Positions 15,083 to 22,845 of a stretch of 54,832 bases of DNA are shown piece by piece. Under the pieces are notes generated by a model, which saw nothing but the letters and a program-made list of their open reading frames with translations, searched no databases and was not told the DNA's origin. Made by a program: the position numbers and the translations under genes. The number at the start of each line of letters is the position of its first letter. Position 1 is the stretch's first letter. The DNA comes from Candidatus Sericytochromatia bacterium. Its GTDB lineage: Bacteria; Cyanobacteriota; Sericytochromatia; UBA7694. The stretch lies in contig JADMKE010000023.1 in assembly GCA_018780035.1 (NCBI GenBank), positions 22,429 to 77,260 on the forward strand. The letters are read 5' to 3'.

Positions 15083-17377
15083 ATGGTTAAAGCCTCCCGT
15101 ATTGTTACTGTTTGTGCCGCCAAAGGCGGTGTCGGCGCCAGTTTTGTCGCCAATAACCTCGCGATTGGTCTCGGTCTGGCCAGCAAAACCCCGACGCTTT
15201 TGATCGACCTCGATCTGCTGCAAGGGGGCAGCCAGGCCAGTTTGCTTTCTTTGGAACGCGAAGTCGAAGAGCGCCATTTGGGCAAGTTCTTTGGGCACCG
15301 TCAGCCAGATATTACGGTGTTGGAATCGCTGCGGGTGGCCCATGCCCGTTTGCCTGTGCATGTCTTGGCAGCCCCTTCGGGCAAAGGCCGACAGCCCATT
15401 GGCGGCCAACAACTCTATGACCTGTTGGTGATGGCCAATGCCCTTTACCCCAATATTGTGATTGACGCCTCTCAGCCTTCGCTCAACAGCCTTTTGGGGG
15501 TCTGCATTGACTGCTCCAGTACGGTTCTGCCAATTGTGATTCCAGATATTCTCTCGCTGCAATCTACCTCACAGCTCTTGCACGAGGCTGAGAGCCGCCA
15601 TTATCCCCTCAACAAGTTTCAGCTCTTGGTGAATATGGCCGATCTTTCACCCGATCTCAGTGCCGAAGAAATTGGCGGCTATTTTCAGGAATTGCTCAAA
15701 CGGCCGCTCGAACTCAGTCTGCCTTTTGACCCGGTCGCCGTGATCAAAGCCATCAACCGGGGGGTGCCGGTGATGCAAAAATCCAAGAACGAAAATCTGG
15801 TACAGGCCTTTGTGCAGACGGTCAAAGCCCTGCTCAAGGTCTCGCCTGTTGATGTCTCGCAAATCCATATCTCACTGACCACCGACGCGCCTGTCGTCGA
15901 TGAGGCCCTGCCTGCGGCAACCACACCTGGCGAAGCTGTGCCACAAACCAAGGCCTTGACCAAGGTGCAGCAGCGCGCAGTGGCGGGCTGGAGTGCCGAG
16001 CAGACACGGCAGGTCAAACAGCAATTGCACAAGCGCCTTTTGCAAGAGGTTAAATTGGGTGAAATGGAGCTGGACAACCCGGCCAAACGCGAAGAAGTGC
16101 GCAGCCAATTGCGTGACAAACTCGCAGAGATCATGCTCACCGACAAAATTGAAATTGCCTCGCGCAAAGAGCAATTGCTGCTGATCGAAGAACTGCTCGA
16201 TGAAGCCCTGGGGCTTGGGCCCCTGGAGGCCTTGCTCAAAGATGAGCAGATTACCGAGGTCATGGTCAATGGGCCCAACCATATCTTTATTGAGCGCAAA
16301 GGCAAATTGGAGCTTTCGAATCGCCAATTTCTCGATGAACGCCAGTTGCGTGTGGTGATTGACCGGATCGTGGCCCCGATTGGTCGCCGGATTGACGAGT
16401 CTTCGCCGATGGTCGATGCCCGTCTGGCGGATGGCTCGCGTGTGAATATCGTGATTCCCCCTCTGGCCCTGGATGGCGCGGCGATCAGCATTCGTAAATT
16501 TCCTTCGGATCGCCTCAAGGCCGAAAACCTAGTCGGAATCGGCTCTGTGACCCGTGAGATGATTGAATTCTTGCGCAGCGCAGTCGAAGCCCGCCTGAAT
16601 ATTCTGATCTGTGGTGGCACGGGTTCGGGTAAAACCACTTTGCTGAATATTATGTCTTCGTTTATTCCCCATGGGGCCCGTATTGTCACGATTGAAGACG
16701 CCGCAGAGCTGCAATTGCACCAAGAGCACGTGATTCGCTTGGAGTCGCGCCCCGCCAATTTGGAGGGCAAAGGCCAGGTGGCAATTCGCGATCTGGTGCG
16801 CAACTCCCTGCGTATGCGCCCCGATCGGATTGTGGTGGGCGAAGTGCGTGGCGGCGAGGCTTTGGATATGTTGCAGGCCATGAATACCGGCCACGATGGC
16901 TCGCTGACAACCTGTCACGCCAATGCCCCCCGTGAGGCGCTCTCGCGCCTTGAGACTATGGTGTTGATGTCGGGGATCGATCTGCCGATCCGCGCGATTC
17001 GCGACCAGATTGCCTCTGCTGTGGATTTGATCGTGCATCAGTCGCGCCTGCGGGACGGCACCCGCAAGGTGACCCACGTGGTCGAGGTCTGTGGTATGGA
17101 AGGGGACGTGATCACCACCCAGGATATCTTTAAATACGAGCAGATGACCGTGGATGCCAATGGCCACGTGATTGGACGCTTTAAACAGGCTGAAATTCGG
17201 CCCTATGTGCTCGATCGCTTTGTCACAGCCGGGATTCCGATTCCCGCCTCGTTTGAGCTGGGGTATCAGCCATCAGTCATGCAAGACGAACCCCTCAGCC
17301 CCGAAGAGGCCGACTTACTCAGCCCCTTGGAGCAAAAACCTGAGAAAAAGGGTGGCTTTTTCTGGCAAGGGAAATAG
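15083..17377 (+). CDS. fused CpaE-type ParA ATPase and CpaF/TadA secretion ATPase
   Basis: A 764-residue protein joining two Tad-pilus components that are normally separate. Residues 1-260 are a MinD/ParA-type domain of the CpaE kind: the deviant Walker A is AAKGGVGAS with Lys 14, then LIDLDLLQGG, usually involved in polar placement. A linker of about 60 residues (Thr/Ala/Pro-rich, 260-320) leads to a full CpaF domain: EVMVNGPNHIFIERKGKLE, RRIDESSPMVDARLADGSR, Walker A GGTGSGKTT near 510, the EDAAELQL Asp box, a Walker B region with MRPDRIVVGEVRGGEAL near 577, and TGHDGSLTTCHAN. CpaF powers pilus assembly. TadB/TadC membrane partners are not in the window. The frame is continuous with consistent codon use, so the fusion appears real. 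Confidence 0.92.
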   Translation: MVKASRIVTVCAAKGGVGASFVANNLAIGLGLASKTPTLLIDLDLLQGGSQASLLSLEREVEERHLGKFFGHRQPDITVLESLRVAHARLPVHVLAAPSGKGRQPIGGQQLYDLLVMANALYPNIVIDASQPSLNSLLGVCIDCSSTVLPIVIPDILSLQSTSQLLHEAESRHYPLNKFQLLVNMADLSPDLSAEEIGGYFQELLKRPLELSLPFDPVAVIKAINRGVPVMQKSKNENLVQAFVQTVKALLKVSPVDVSQIHISLTTDAPVVDEALPAATTPGEAVPQTKALTKVQQRAVAGWSAEQTRQVKQQLHKRLLQEVKLGEMELDNPAKREEVRSQLRDKLAEIMLTDKIEIASRKEQLLLIEELLDEALGLGPLEALLKDEQITEVMVNGPNHIFIERKGKLELSNRQFLDERQLRVVIDRIVAPIGRRIDESSPMVDARLADGSRVNIVIPPLALDGAAISIRKFPSDRLKAENLVGIGSVTREMIEFLRSAVEARLNILICGGTGSGKTTLLNIMSSFIPHGARIVTIEDAAELQLHQEHVIRLESRPANLEGKGQVAIRDLVRNSLRMRPDRIVVGEVRGGEALDMLQAMNTGHDGSLTTCHANAPREALSRLETMVLMSGIDLPIRAIRDQIASAVDLIVHQSRLRDGTRKVTHVVEVCGMEGDVITTQDIFKYEQMTVDANGHVIGRFKQAEIRPYVLDRFVTAGIPIPASFELGYQPSVMQDEPLSPEEADLLSPLEQKPEKKGGFFWQGK

Positions 17378-17380
17378 GGA

Positions 17381-18670
17381 CTAAAACAGTTTCCCACCAA
17401 AGAGAGTTCGGTATTCGGCATTGACTTTATTGGCATAGGTCGAAACATTGGGATCGCCGTAGCGCTTGAGGGCCTTTTCGACCCCACGACCGAGCCGGGC
17501 GCGGTCGTTGAGTTCGTAGCTCATATACGCCACCGAACTCCAGACATTGGCTTTGATATTATACCGTTGGTTGATCGAGCGGGTGCTTTGGATAAAATTG
17601 TCTTTGTGTTCGGTATAAGGGGCTGTGCCCCGGTTGCCTTTGCCAATACCGGCCATAAAATGCACCTGGCGAATGGCAATACTCGTCATTTGGCCGAGGC
17701 CGCCTGCACCTGTGTGGCTGCGGGCTCCGGGATTGATGCCCCCGCTTTCGTGGGCATAAAGCGCCAGCATCATTTTGGGGTCGACGCCAAAGGCTTTGGC
17801 GGCGGCATCGAGTTCTTTGGCGATTTCACGCATTTGTGCTGGGGTGGTTTTGGTTCTGGCGCTATTGCCCAGTTCTCTGTGGTGCTGCTGGTAGCGCTGC
17901 ATGGCAGCCAATAATTCTTGGGCACCGGGGGTTAAACCCGTGCCATCGACAGGTCCGGTTTCAGTCGGCGCATCGACGGGGGCTGTGCCATTGTCGGGTT
18001 TCGCGGGCGGCGTGGCCCCATTCTTGTGGGGGATTTTGAGCACCATGCCTTTGTGCAGGGCGTCGGGATTTTTCAGGATATCCCGGTTGGCTTGGTAAAT
18101 TTCCATATAGCGCTCAGAGTCGCCAAGGGTATCCAGGGCAATACTGCTCAAGGACTCGCCGCGTTTGACTGTGTATTCGCTGAAGGCGGGGGGGGGGGGT
18201 GGCGCTGTGGGCGCGACGGGCTCTTCTGGCTTGACGGGTGCGGGGGTGACAGGCGCAGGGGTGACGGGTTTTTCGGGTTGCACAGGCGCAGCAGGCACGG
18301 GGATTTTGAGGGTCATGCCAATGCGCAGATCGTTGGGGTTCATCAGATCGTCGCGGTTGGCATTGTAAATTTCCATATGCAGATTGCGATTGCCCAGGTA
18401 TTTTTTGGCAAGATCACTCAGGTTGTCACCGCGTTTGACCTTGTGCAAGACAAATTGGGGCTCTTCGGACTCCAGGGAGAAAGAGGCAGTGGCGCTGCCA
18501 GGGGTGCTGACGTGGGAGCCGACCTGCAGATTGTCTTTGGCATCCAGGTTGGGGGCGGGATTGGGAAGGAGGGGCGGGGTGACTGGATTGGTTTTGGGAG
18601 AAAAGGGATTGAGATTTGGGCCAAACTGGGGAAAGAGAGGGGAGGTCGGGAGGGAATCAAGTTTGGACAT
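17381..18670 (-). CDS. LysM-LysM-SLT lytic transglycosylase without signal peptide
   Basis: A 429-residue protein. A Pro-rich N-terminus (1-70) is followed by LysM domain 1 (76-124, KVKRGDNLSDLAKKYLG), a Pro/Val linker with a PPPP run, LysM domain 2 (166-213, TVKRGESLSSIALDTLG) and a transglycosylase SLT domain (about 285-425). The catalytic Glu 308 is in YAHESGG, followed by GAGGLGQM and a typical Tyr-rich end. It should bind and cleave peptidoglycan glycan strands. The ATG at 18670 has AGGAG 8 bases upstream; a longer frame to 18904 is not supported. No Sec signal is visible despite the extracytoplasmic target. A 12-G tract sits in the linker between the LysM domains. Confidence 0.88.
   Translation of the reverse strand: MSKLDSLPTSPLFPQFGPNLNPFSPKTNPVTPPLLPNPAPNLDAKDNLQVGSHVSTPGSATASFSLESEEPQFVLHKVKRGDNLSDLAKKYLGNRNLHMEIYNANRDDLMNPNDLRIGMTLKIPVPAAPVQPEKPVTPAPVTPAPVKPEEPVAPTAPPPPPAFSEYTVKRGESLSSIALDTLGDSERYMEIYQANRDILKNPDALHKGMVLKIPHKNGATPPAKPDNGTAPVDAPTETGPVDGTGLTPGAQELLAAMQRYQQHHRELGNSARTKTTPAQMREIAKELDAAAKAFGVDPKMMLALYAHESGGINPGARSHTGAGGLGQMTSIAIRQVHFMAGIGKGNRGTAPYTEHKDNFIQSTRSINQRYNIKANVWSSVAYMSYELNDRARLGRGVEKALKRYGDPNVSTYANKVNAEYRTLFGGKLF
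18188..18199. repeat. G12 homopolymer inside LysM-SLT gene
   Basis: Twelve consecutive G on the plus strand encode four prolines on the minus strand, between the two LysM domains. Slippage of one base would truncate the protein before LysM 2 and the catalytic domain, so this tract could switch the gene off and on. Confidence 0.9.
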
Positions 18671-19230
18671 CAAAGGGACTCCTTGGTTTAAATGAAAGAC
18701 CTGGACGGATGATTCGGTTTTTGCCGATCTGGGCATAGATGCAGATTTTTTAATTATAGTCGCTGAGAGTGGATTACTTGCGTTTTGTTTTGGGAGTAGG
18801 TGGGGGGCTGATTTGGGCATGGGCCAGGATTGATTGGAGAAGGTGAGGGACAAGTTGTTTTGTTTTCTGGGATGGGTTTTTGCAGAAGGGTTATCCCTTG
18901 ACAATAGGGGTGATTGAGGACGCTTGCCGCTATTTGGTGAAAGATCGCTGGGAGAAAACGGGAGTAAGGTGGAGTTTATTGGGGGCAGAAGCTGTTATCA
19001 AGCTAATAATATTGGTTTATCATGGCGATTTAGACGATTGCATGGATTTTCACTAGCAACAGGCCTGGAGCAGAAATCATGGCCAGAAAGGGGGCTCTCA
19101 TTGCCTCTATGCAAGCAACGATGCTACTTAACAGCTTTGGATGAAAAGGAACCACACCCGAGTCAGACTATGATCACTATGTGGCCTGAGTTACCCGTAA
19201 ACTTTGTGATAAAGATTTGATTAACAAGAA
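18671..19230. other. gene-poor stretch at accessory-region edge
   Basis: About 560 bp with no convincing gene. A 98-codon plus frame at 18924-19220 has no family resemblance and unremarkable composition. Visible items are a minus-strand TATAAT (18758 down to 18753) that may serve the LysM-SLT gene, and a small hairpin AAGGG-TTAT-CCCTT. Base composition turns AT-rich towards the right. Confidence 0.6.
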
Positions 19231-19449
19231 CTAACTTTCACCTTCGTCTGGATCTCCTTCATTTTTATCGTGCTGCCTGTCTTCTTCTAAATCATATAGT
19301 TCGTTTGAATTCCTAATACCTTCAATATTTTCTAAAGTTTCTTCATTGATTTCAAGTATTTCTGATTGAGTGTTGATATTAACCCTTGATTTTAATACTA
19401 TATCTGCTTTTTCTTTTGCTTTCATCAATTCGTCTTTAATTGGATTCAT
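19231..19449 (-). CDS. small acidic hypothetical protein, 72 aa
   Basis: A strongly acidic, helical 72-residue protein without a signal peptide, ending in an Asp/Glu/Gly-rich tail. It recalls short leader-like or bacteriocin-like small ORFs only in size; I see no cleavage motif or modification genes nearby. The start has AGGTAGG about 9 bases upstream. It lies 24 bp behind the lipoprotein at 19474-20310 and is probably the second gene of that transcript. AT-rich codon use differs from the flanking core genes. Confidence 0.6.
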   Translation of the reverse strand: MNPIKDELMKAKEKADIVLKSRVNINTQSEILEINEETLENIEGIRNSNELYDLEEDRQHDKNEGDPDEGES

Positions 19450-19473
19450 GAAATTAACCTACCTTTTTTAAAT

Positions 19474-20310
19474 TTAAGGAACGCAAGCAAACTCACCAGT
19501 TACAATAGTGTAAGAAGATGTACTCATTCCGACAACACCTTTGAATTTACCCCATATATAGCCATTTTGATTTCCTAGAACGGTAACTTCTGATTGTCCA
19601 ACAGAATCAGTTGACCATTCCCAATTTGTGCTTGACCAGCGAACAGCAAGATATGACTTATCTTCACGTGCGAGATTTGAACTTCCTAAATATGTTCCGG
19701 GTTCCAATGATGGAATACCAATTCCTAGTTTTGGATATTCTGATGAATAAAACAAATTCCAATAGGCATCTAATTTTATAAATTCGACTGTTGATTGCCA
19801 ATCCAATAAAATAAGATTAGAACCACTGGATGTCTTCATACCAAAGAAAACACGGCATTTATTTATTCCTGTTGGAACACGGAATCCTGACGGGATTAGT
19901 GTTTGAGTGGTTGGGGGAATGGTTGGAAATACTATAGTTGTTGGTGTGGGCGTTGGAGTAGATAAAATGATCGGTAATGGTGATGGCGTTGGTATCGGGT
20001 CAGGAACAGGCTGAGTTGATTCGGGAGGCTTGTTGTAAGGGTTGAATGTGGGTGTTGGTACTGGAGTGGTTAAAACGATTGGGGCAGCAGTTGGTGTTGG
20101 GATCGCTGTTGGGGTTGGGAGAGGTGTTGGACTGGGCTTTGCTGACGGCTGAATAGTTGGCGCAGATGATGGTTGTCTCTTTTGCTGTTCGATATACTCA
20201 TTCAGTGTTTTGCTCAAATCTTTTAAAATCTGAGAAGAAGATGTTTGTGTTGGTGGACTGCTACAAGATGTAATGCTCAAGACAAGAGATAAAATTAGAA
20301 CTTTTTTCAT
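19474..20310 (-). CDS. Pro/Thr-rich lipoprotein of unknown function
   Basis: A 278-residue predicted lipoprotein with signal MKKVLILSLVLSITSC. Residues 40-140 form a low-complexity Pro/Thr/Ser stalk with repeated PTPTPT-like units, probably spanning the cell wall. The C-terminal 130 residues form a compact domain rich in Trp, Tyr and Ser, with two Cys (INKCRVFFGM and GEFACVP) that could form a disulphide. I recognise no family. The start has GAGG about 8 bases upstream. Codon use is much more AT-rich than in the flanking core genes, and the gene sits with the acidic small protein in the accessory patch, so horizontal gain is likely. Confidence 0.75.
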   Translation of the reverse strand: MKKVLILSLVLSITSCSSPPTQTSSSQILKDLSKTLNEYIEQQKRQPSSAPTIQPSAKPSPTPLPTPTAIPTPTAAPIVLTTPVPTPTFNPYNKPPESTQPVPDPIPTPSPLPIILSTPTPTPTTIVFPTIPPTTQTLIPSGFRVPTGINKCRVFFGMKTSSGSNLILLDWQSTVEFIKLDAYWNLFYSSEYPKLGIGIPSLEPGTYLGSSNLAREDKSYLAVRWSSTNWEWSTDSVGQSEVTVLGNQNGYIWGKFKGVVGMSTSSYTIVTGEFACVP

Positions 20311-20370
20311 AAGATAATCCTCTTGTTTACAAGCCGAACTCAGCCAACAACCAAGATGACTTTAAATCGT

Positions 20371-20420
20371 ATGCTTAAAGTCCGTGGATTATGACATGCA
20401 AAAATCATAACACTTAAGGC
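20371..20420. promoter_or_regulatory. operator-like nested inverted repeats before XRE gene
   Basis: TTATGA (20389-20394) and TCATAA (20405-20410) form a perfect inverted repeat with centres 16 bp apart. Outside them, ATGCTTAA and TTAAGGCAT form a looser second pair reaching the start codon at 20421. Such symmetry just before an XRE gene suggests autoregulation, possibly also of the divergent lipoprotein gene. Confidence 0.5.
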
Positions 20421-20741
20421 ATGAGCAGTCAACAAGAGCGACAGATTGAGTTCGCACGGCGGTTTCGGATGATTCGTGAGCGTCGTGGATTTAGCCAAGA
20501 ACAGCTTTCATTTGCTGTTAAGCTTGATAGAACTTATGTGTCAGCAATTGATCGTGGCGAGCGGAATCTGAGCCTTGCAAACATTTGGAAACTATCAGAC
20601 GCTTTACATGTGAATCCTTCAATTTTCTTTGTCGATGAACAAGAATTCAATGAGTTCATAGCGCAACTGCCTGCACCATGCGTAAAGGCCGGCAGAAAGC
20701 CTAAGACATACTCCGCTCCTTATACCAAATGGGGGATATAA
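20421..20741 (+). CDS. XRE-family (Cro/CI-type) regulator, C-protein-like
   Basis: A 106-residue DNA-binding protein. The helix-turn-helix domain occupies about 12-70: RRFRMIRERRGFSQEQLSFA, then VKLDRTYVSAIDRGERN with the recognition helix, and NIWKLSDALHVNPSIFF. Size and sequence resemble controller proteins of restriction-modification systems and small phage-like repressors. No restriction genes adjoin it; the type I locus is 30 kb away. Operator-like repeats lie directly upstream, and the AAGG next to the ATG is too close for a normal ribosome site. Confidence 0.82.
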   Translation: MSSQQERQIEFARRFRMIRERRGFSQEQLSFAVKLDRTYVSAIDRGERNLSLANIWKLSDALHVNPSIFFVDEQEFNEFIAQLPAPCVKAGRKPKTYSAPYTKWGI

Positions 20742-20859
20742 TTCGCAATTAATTCATGCCCATCAATGTTCATTTAAGCCAAAGAATAACAAGGTTCTGC
20801 CATTGGCTATTGGCGTGTTTACCCATTGTTTTGGTATTAAGAACATCGGGAAGCCCTTT

Positions 20860-20883
20860 TTTGAAGATATAAATATTTTCAAA
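20860..20883. repeat. 24-bp AT-rich imperfect palindrome
   Basis: TTTGAAGATATA followed by AATATTTTCAAA is self-complementary with two mismatch positions. It lies in the gene-free DNA downstream of the XRE gene. It might be a protein-binding site; it is too AT-rich for a normal terminator stem. Confidence 0.4.
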
Positions 20884-20944
20884 GAGGTGAATACTTGTTT
20901 TATGCCGTGAATCGTAAAATATGCCACATTAACCCAGAGCTGCC

Positions 20945-21072
20945 TGTCTGTAGTTGGCTTAAGGAGTGTCTTTGCGCGCGACTGAGCCAGGAGGGTCAGC
21001 CGAGGGAGCGCGCACGACCGCAGCCCCCACACGACGTGGGGGCGGAGGCTCACTCCGTGCCAACTACAGACA
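20945..21072. repeat. 128-nt branched palindrome, structured element of unknown class
   Basis: Outer arms TGTCTGTAGTTGGC (from 20945) and GCCAACTACAGACA (to 21072) are perfectly complementary; pairing continues inwards through GGAGTG/CACTCC after a small bulge. Inside are two further hairpins: GCGCGC (20974-20979) with GCGCGC (21008-21013) around CTGA..TCAG, and GCCCCCAC (21023-21030) with GTGGGGGC (21036-21043). The element is GC-rich inside AT-rich DNA. Possible identities are an integron attC-like recombination site, a REP/transposon-like element or a structured RNA. The flanks TTAAC (left) and GCGTTAT (right) would suit attC core boxes, but the match is weak. A minus frame crossing it (20763-21053) is probably not a gene. 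Confidence 0.6.
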
Positions 21073-21199
21073 TGGTCAGGTCACGCGTTATCTGCACCCA
21101 CAAAAACCTTCGTGAAACTCAGCTCATCAAAACCCACCCAGATTCTCCAGTTTCCATACTCTCGTTCATCAGTTCGCACTGAACTTATCCCCCTGTGTT

Positions 21200-22102
21200 A
21201 TGCTAAAATCTCTCGCCCCAAGCCCGAATGCAGCCAATCTCAAAAACCACCCGCGGAGCCCCCATTTTGTGACCTCCCCAGTCTATTTCAGCCCTGAAAG
21301 TCTGACCTTTCAAGCCGCCCGCTTCAAGCCCGAAACGGCCCTCAAGGCCCTGCGTCAAAGCGGCTGCATCTTGATCCGCTCGCTGTTTAATCCCACCCTG
21401 ATCGGCAGCTATCTGCGCCGCGCTGAAAGGGTCTTTGCGCTGCGCCAAGCCGAATACACAGCGGGAACCCTGCCGAAGGGCTATCACAAAAATTACGATT
21501 ATGGCCGCATGACCTACCTGAGCTTACGCGAATTGGATTTGCCCCACGAAGTGCCTTTTCGCTTTGTCGATCTTGTCGCCAAATCCCTGCTGATTCCTTT
21601 TCTGCGGAGTTATTATGGCAGCCCTGTGTGGTGGAACCAATTGGAGAGCAATATGCGCCTGCAGCAGCCGGGTTTGCCCGAGCTGCAAATTCCTTTTCAC
21701 CAGGACGGGCCGTTTTTGCGCATGCCAGAGTATCCCCAGCTCAATTGTTGGTTGCCGCTGGGGGCTGCCGGGCAAGATGCTCCCGGCCTGGAAGTGGCCC
21801 CGATCGGTTTAAGTGAACTTTGGCCTGTGATTCCCGCCGAAGCGGAAGCCGAAAATCCCTTTTATGCCAGTTATGCACTCAAGACAGAAAAAGTCTTGGC
21901 TGCCGTGGGCAGCCCGGAGGGGCTCTGGCATCCTGTGGTTTGGCCGGGAGATGTCTTGATCATGGACAGCTATGTCTTGCACCGCACCTATGCCACAGCT
22001 GAGATGCAGAAGCCACGGTACAGCGTCGAATTGCGCAGCTTGCCCGCCAATGGCCTGTCTTCAGATCTGCGCAAGCAATATGGCATGAAGATGCTGGGTT
22101 AG
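21200..22102 (+). CDS. phytanoyl-CoA dioxygenase (PhyH) family protein
   Basis: A 300-residue Fe(II)/2-oxoglutarate dioxygenase of the PhyH family. The iron-binding facial triad is visible: FHQDGP with His 167 and Asp 169, and distal His 261 in SYVLHRTY; Arg 273 in KPRYSVEL is placed to hold 2-oxoglutarate. LEVAPIGLSEL is the usual strand before the lid. Substrate is unknown; the family hydroxylates lipids, amino acids and secondary metabolites. The start codon is uncertain, since the first 25 residues look non-homologous and the ribosome site is weak. The gene converges on rsmG with 11 bp between stops. Confidence 0.82.
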   Translation: MLKSLAPSPNAANLKNHPRSPHFVTSPVYFSPESLTFQAARFKPETALKALRQSGCILIRSLFNPTLIGSYLRRAERVFALRQAEYTAGTLPKGYHKNYDYGRMTYLSLRELDLPHEVPFRFVDLVAKSLLIPFLRSYYGSPVWWNQLESNMRLQQPGLPELQIPFHQDGPFLRMPEYPQLNCWLPLGAAGQDAPGLEVAPIGLSELWPVIPAEAEAENPFYASYALKTEKVLAAVGSPEGLWHPVVWPGDVLIMDSYVLHRTYATAEMQKPRYSVELRSLPANGLSSDLRKQYGMKMLG

Positions 22103-22113
22103 GGCTTAAACGA

Positions 22114-22845
22114 CTAAGCGGGTTCTTTGCCCATTTGGGTGATCGGCTTCTTGCGCAAATTGCTGTCTTTGCGTGGGAAAACATGGGGGGTGAGGCTGCG
22201 TTTTTCGAAGATCACCAGCACCCGCTGCAAATCCGGCGGCAGGGTATAAAGATAGGGTTCCGCCAAACGGCCCCCCAAGATACCGGCTGCCACGGTTATA
22301 TCTGCCATTTCGTCCTGGTAAGAAGGGCCTTTCATGGCAATAAACTTGCCACCCCGTTTGAGCAGGGGCAGGGCATATTCAATCAAAACGGGCAGGGTGG
22401 CCACAGCCCGACAGACGACCACATCGTAGCTTTCGCGGTGGGCTTTGTCGCGCCCGAGCACTTCGGCCCGGCCTTGCAAACAGGTGGGAATTTGTTTTAA
22501 TTCTTCGGGAAATTCAGCCTGCAGCTCTTTGCAGATCTGCTCTACTGCTCGCACCTTCTTGCCGACCGAATCGAGCAGGGTGAGCTGCCAATCGGGCCGC
22601 ATCAGCCAGAGCGGGATACCCGGCACGCCGCCGCCGGTACCCAAATCCAAGATCTTCAGACCCGGATCAGCGGGCAGGACATCCAGCAAGGTGACGGAGT
22701 CTTGCAGGTGTTTGCTCTCAAACTCCGCCTCATCGGTCACACGGGTCAGATTGAGCATCTGATTGGCTTTCATCAGAGCCTGGTAAAAAGCCTCAAATTT
22801 GGCCCGCCATTCGGGCTGGATTATAGGTATGATTTCAGAGGGCAT
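22114..22845 (-). CDS. rsmG: 16S rRNA (guanine-527-N7) methyltransferase
   Basis: A 243-residue methyltransferase modifying G527 of 16S rRNA. Motifs are NLTRVTD and KHLQDS in the N-terminal part, the SAM-binding ILDLGTGGGVPGIPL (65-79), LLDSVGKKV and CRAVATLPVLIEYALPLLK. The start at 22845 lies inside the last codons of the DUF1015 gene (11-bp overlap), which marks translational coupling. The frame upstream to 23157 only shadows that gene. The basic C-terminal tail (FPRKDSNLRKKP) is longer than usual and may aid rRNA binding. It is the last gene of a four-gene overlapping operon. Confidence 0.93.
   Translation of the reverse strand: MPSEIIPIIQPEWRAKFEAFYQALMKANQMLNLTRVTDEAEFESKHLQDSVTLLDVLPADPGLKILDLGTGGGVPGIPLWLMRPDWQLTLLDSVGKKVRAVEQICKELQAEFPEELKQIPTCLQGRAEVLGRDKAHRESYDVVVCRAVATLPVLIEYALPLLKRGGKFIAMKGPSYQDEMADITVAAGILGGRLAEPYLYTLPPDLQRVLVIFEKRSLTPHVFPRKDSNLRKKPITQMGKEPA

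Noticed and set aside
18924..19220. Open frame of 98 codons in the accessory patch
   Set aside because: No family resemblance, no ribosome site and arbitrary composition; treated as non-coding.
20421..20741. XRE gene as controller of the type I restriction locus
   Set aside because: The loci are 30 kb apart and type I systems rarely use C proteins; resemblance alone is not enough.
20763..21053. Minus-strand frame of 96 codons
   Set aside because: It runs through most of the branched palindrome, so its N-terminal sequence is dictated by the hairpins; no start signal.
20930..21093. Firm call of an integron attC site
   Set aside because: The conserved core boxes match only loosely, and the strongest palindrome has its GTT/AAC ends in the opposite polarity to attC; kept only as a hypothesis.
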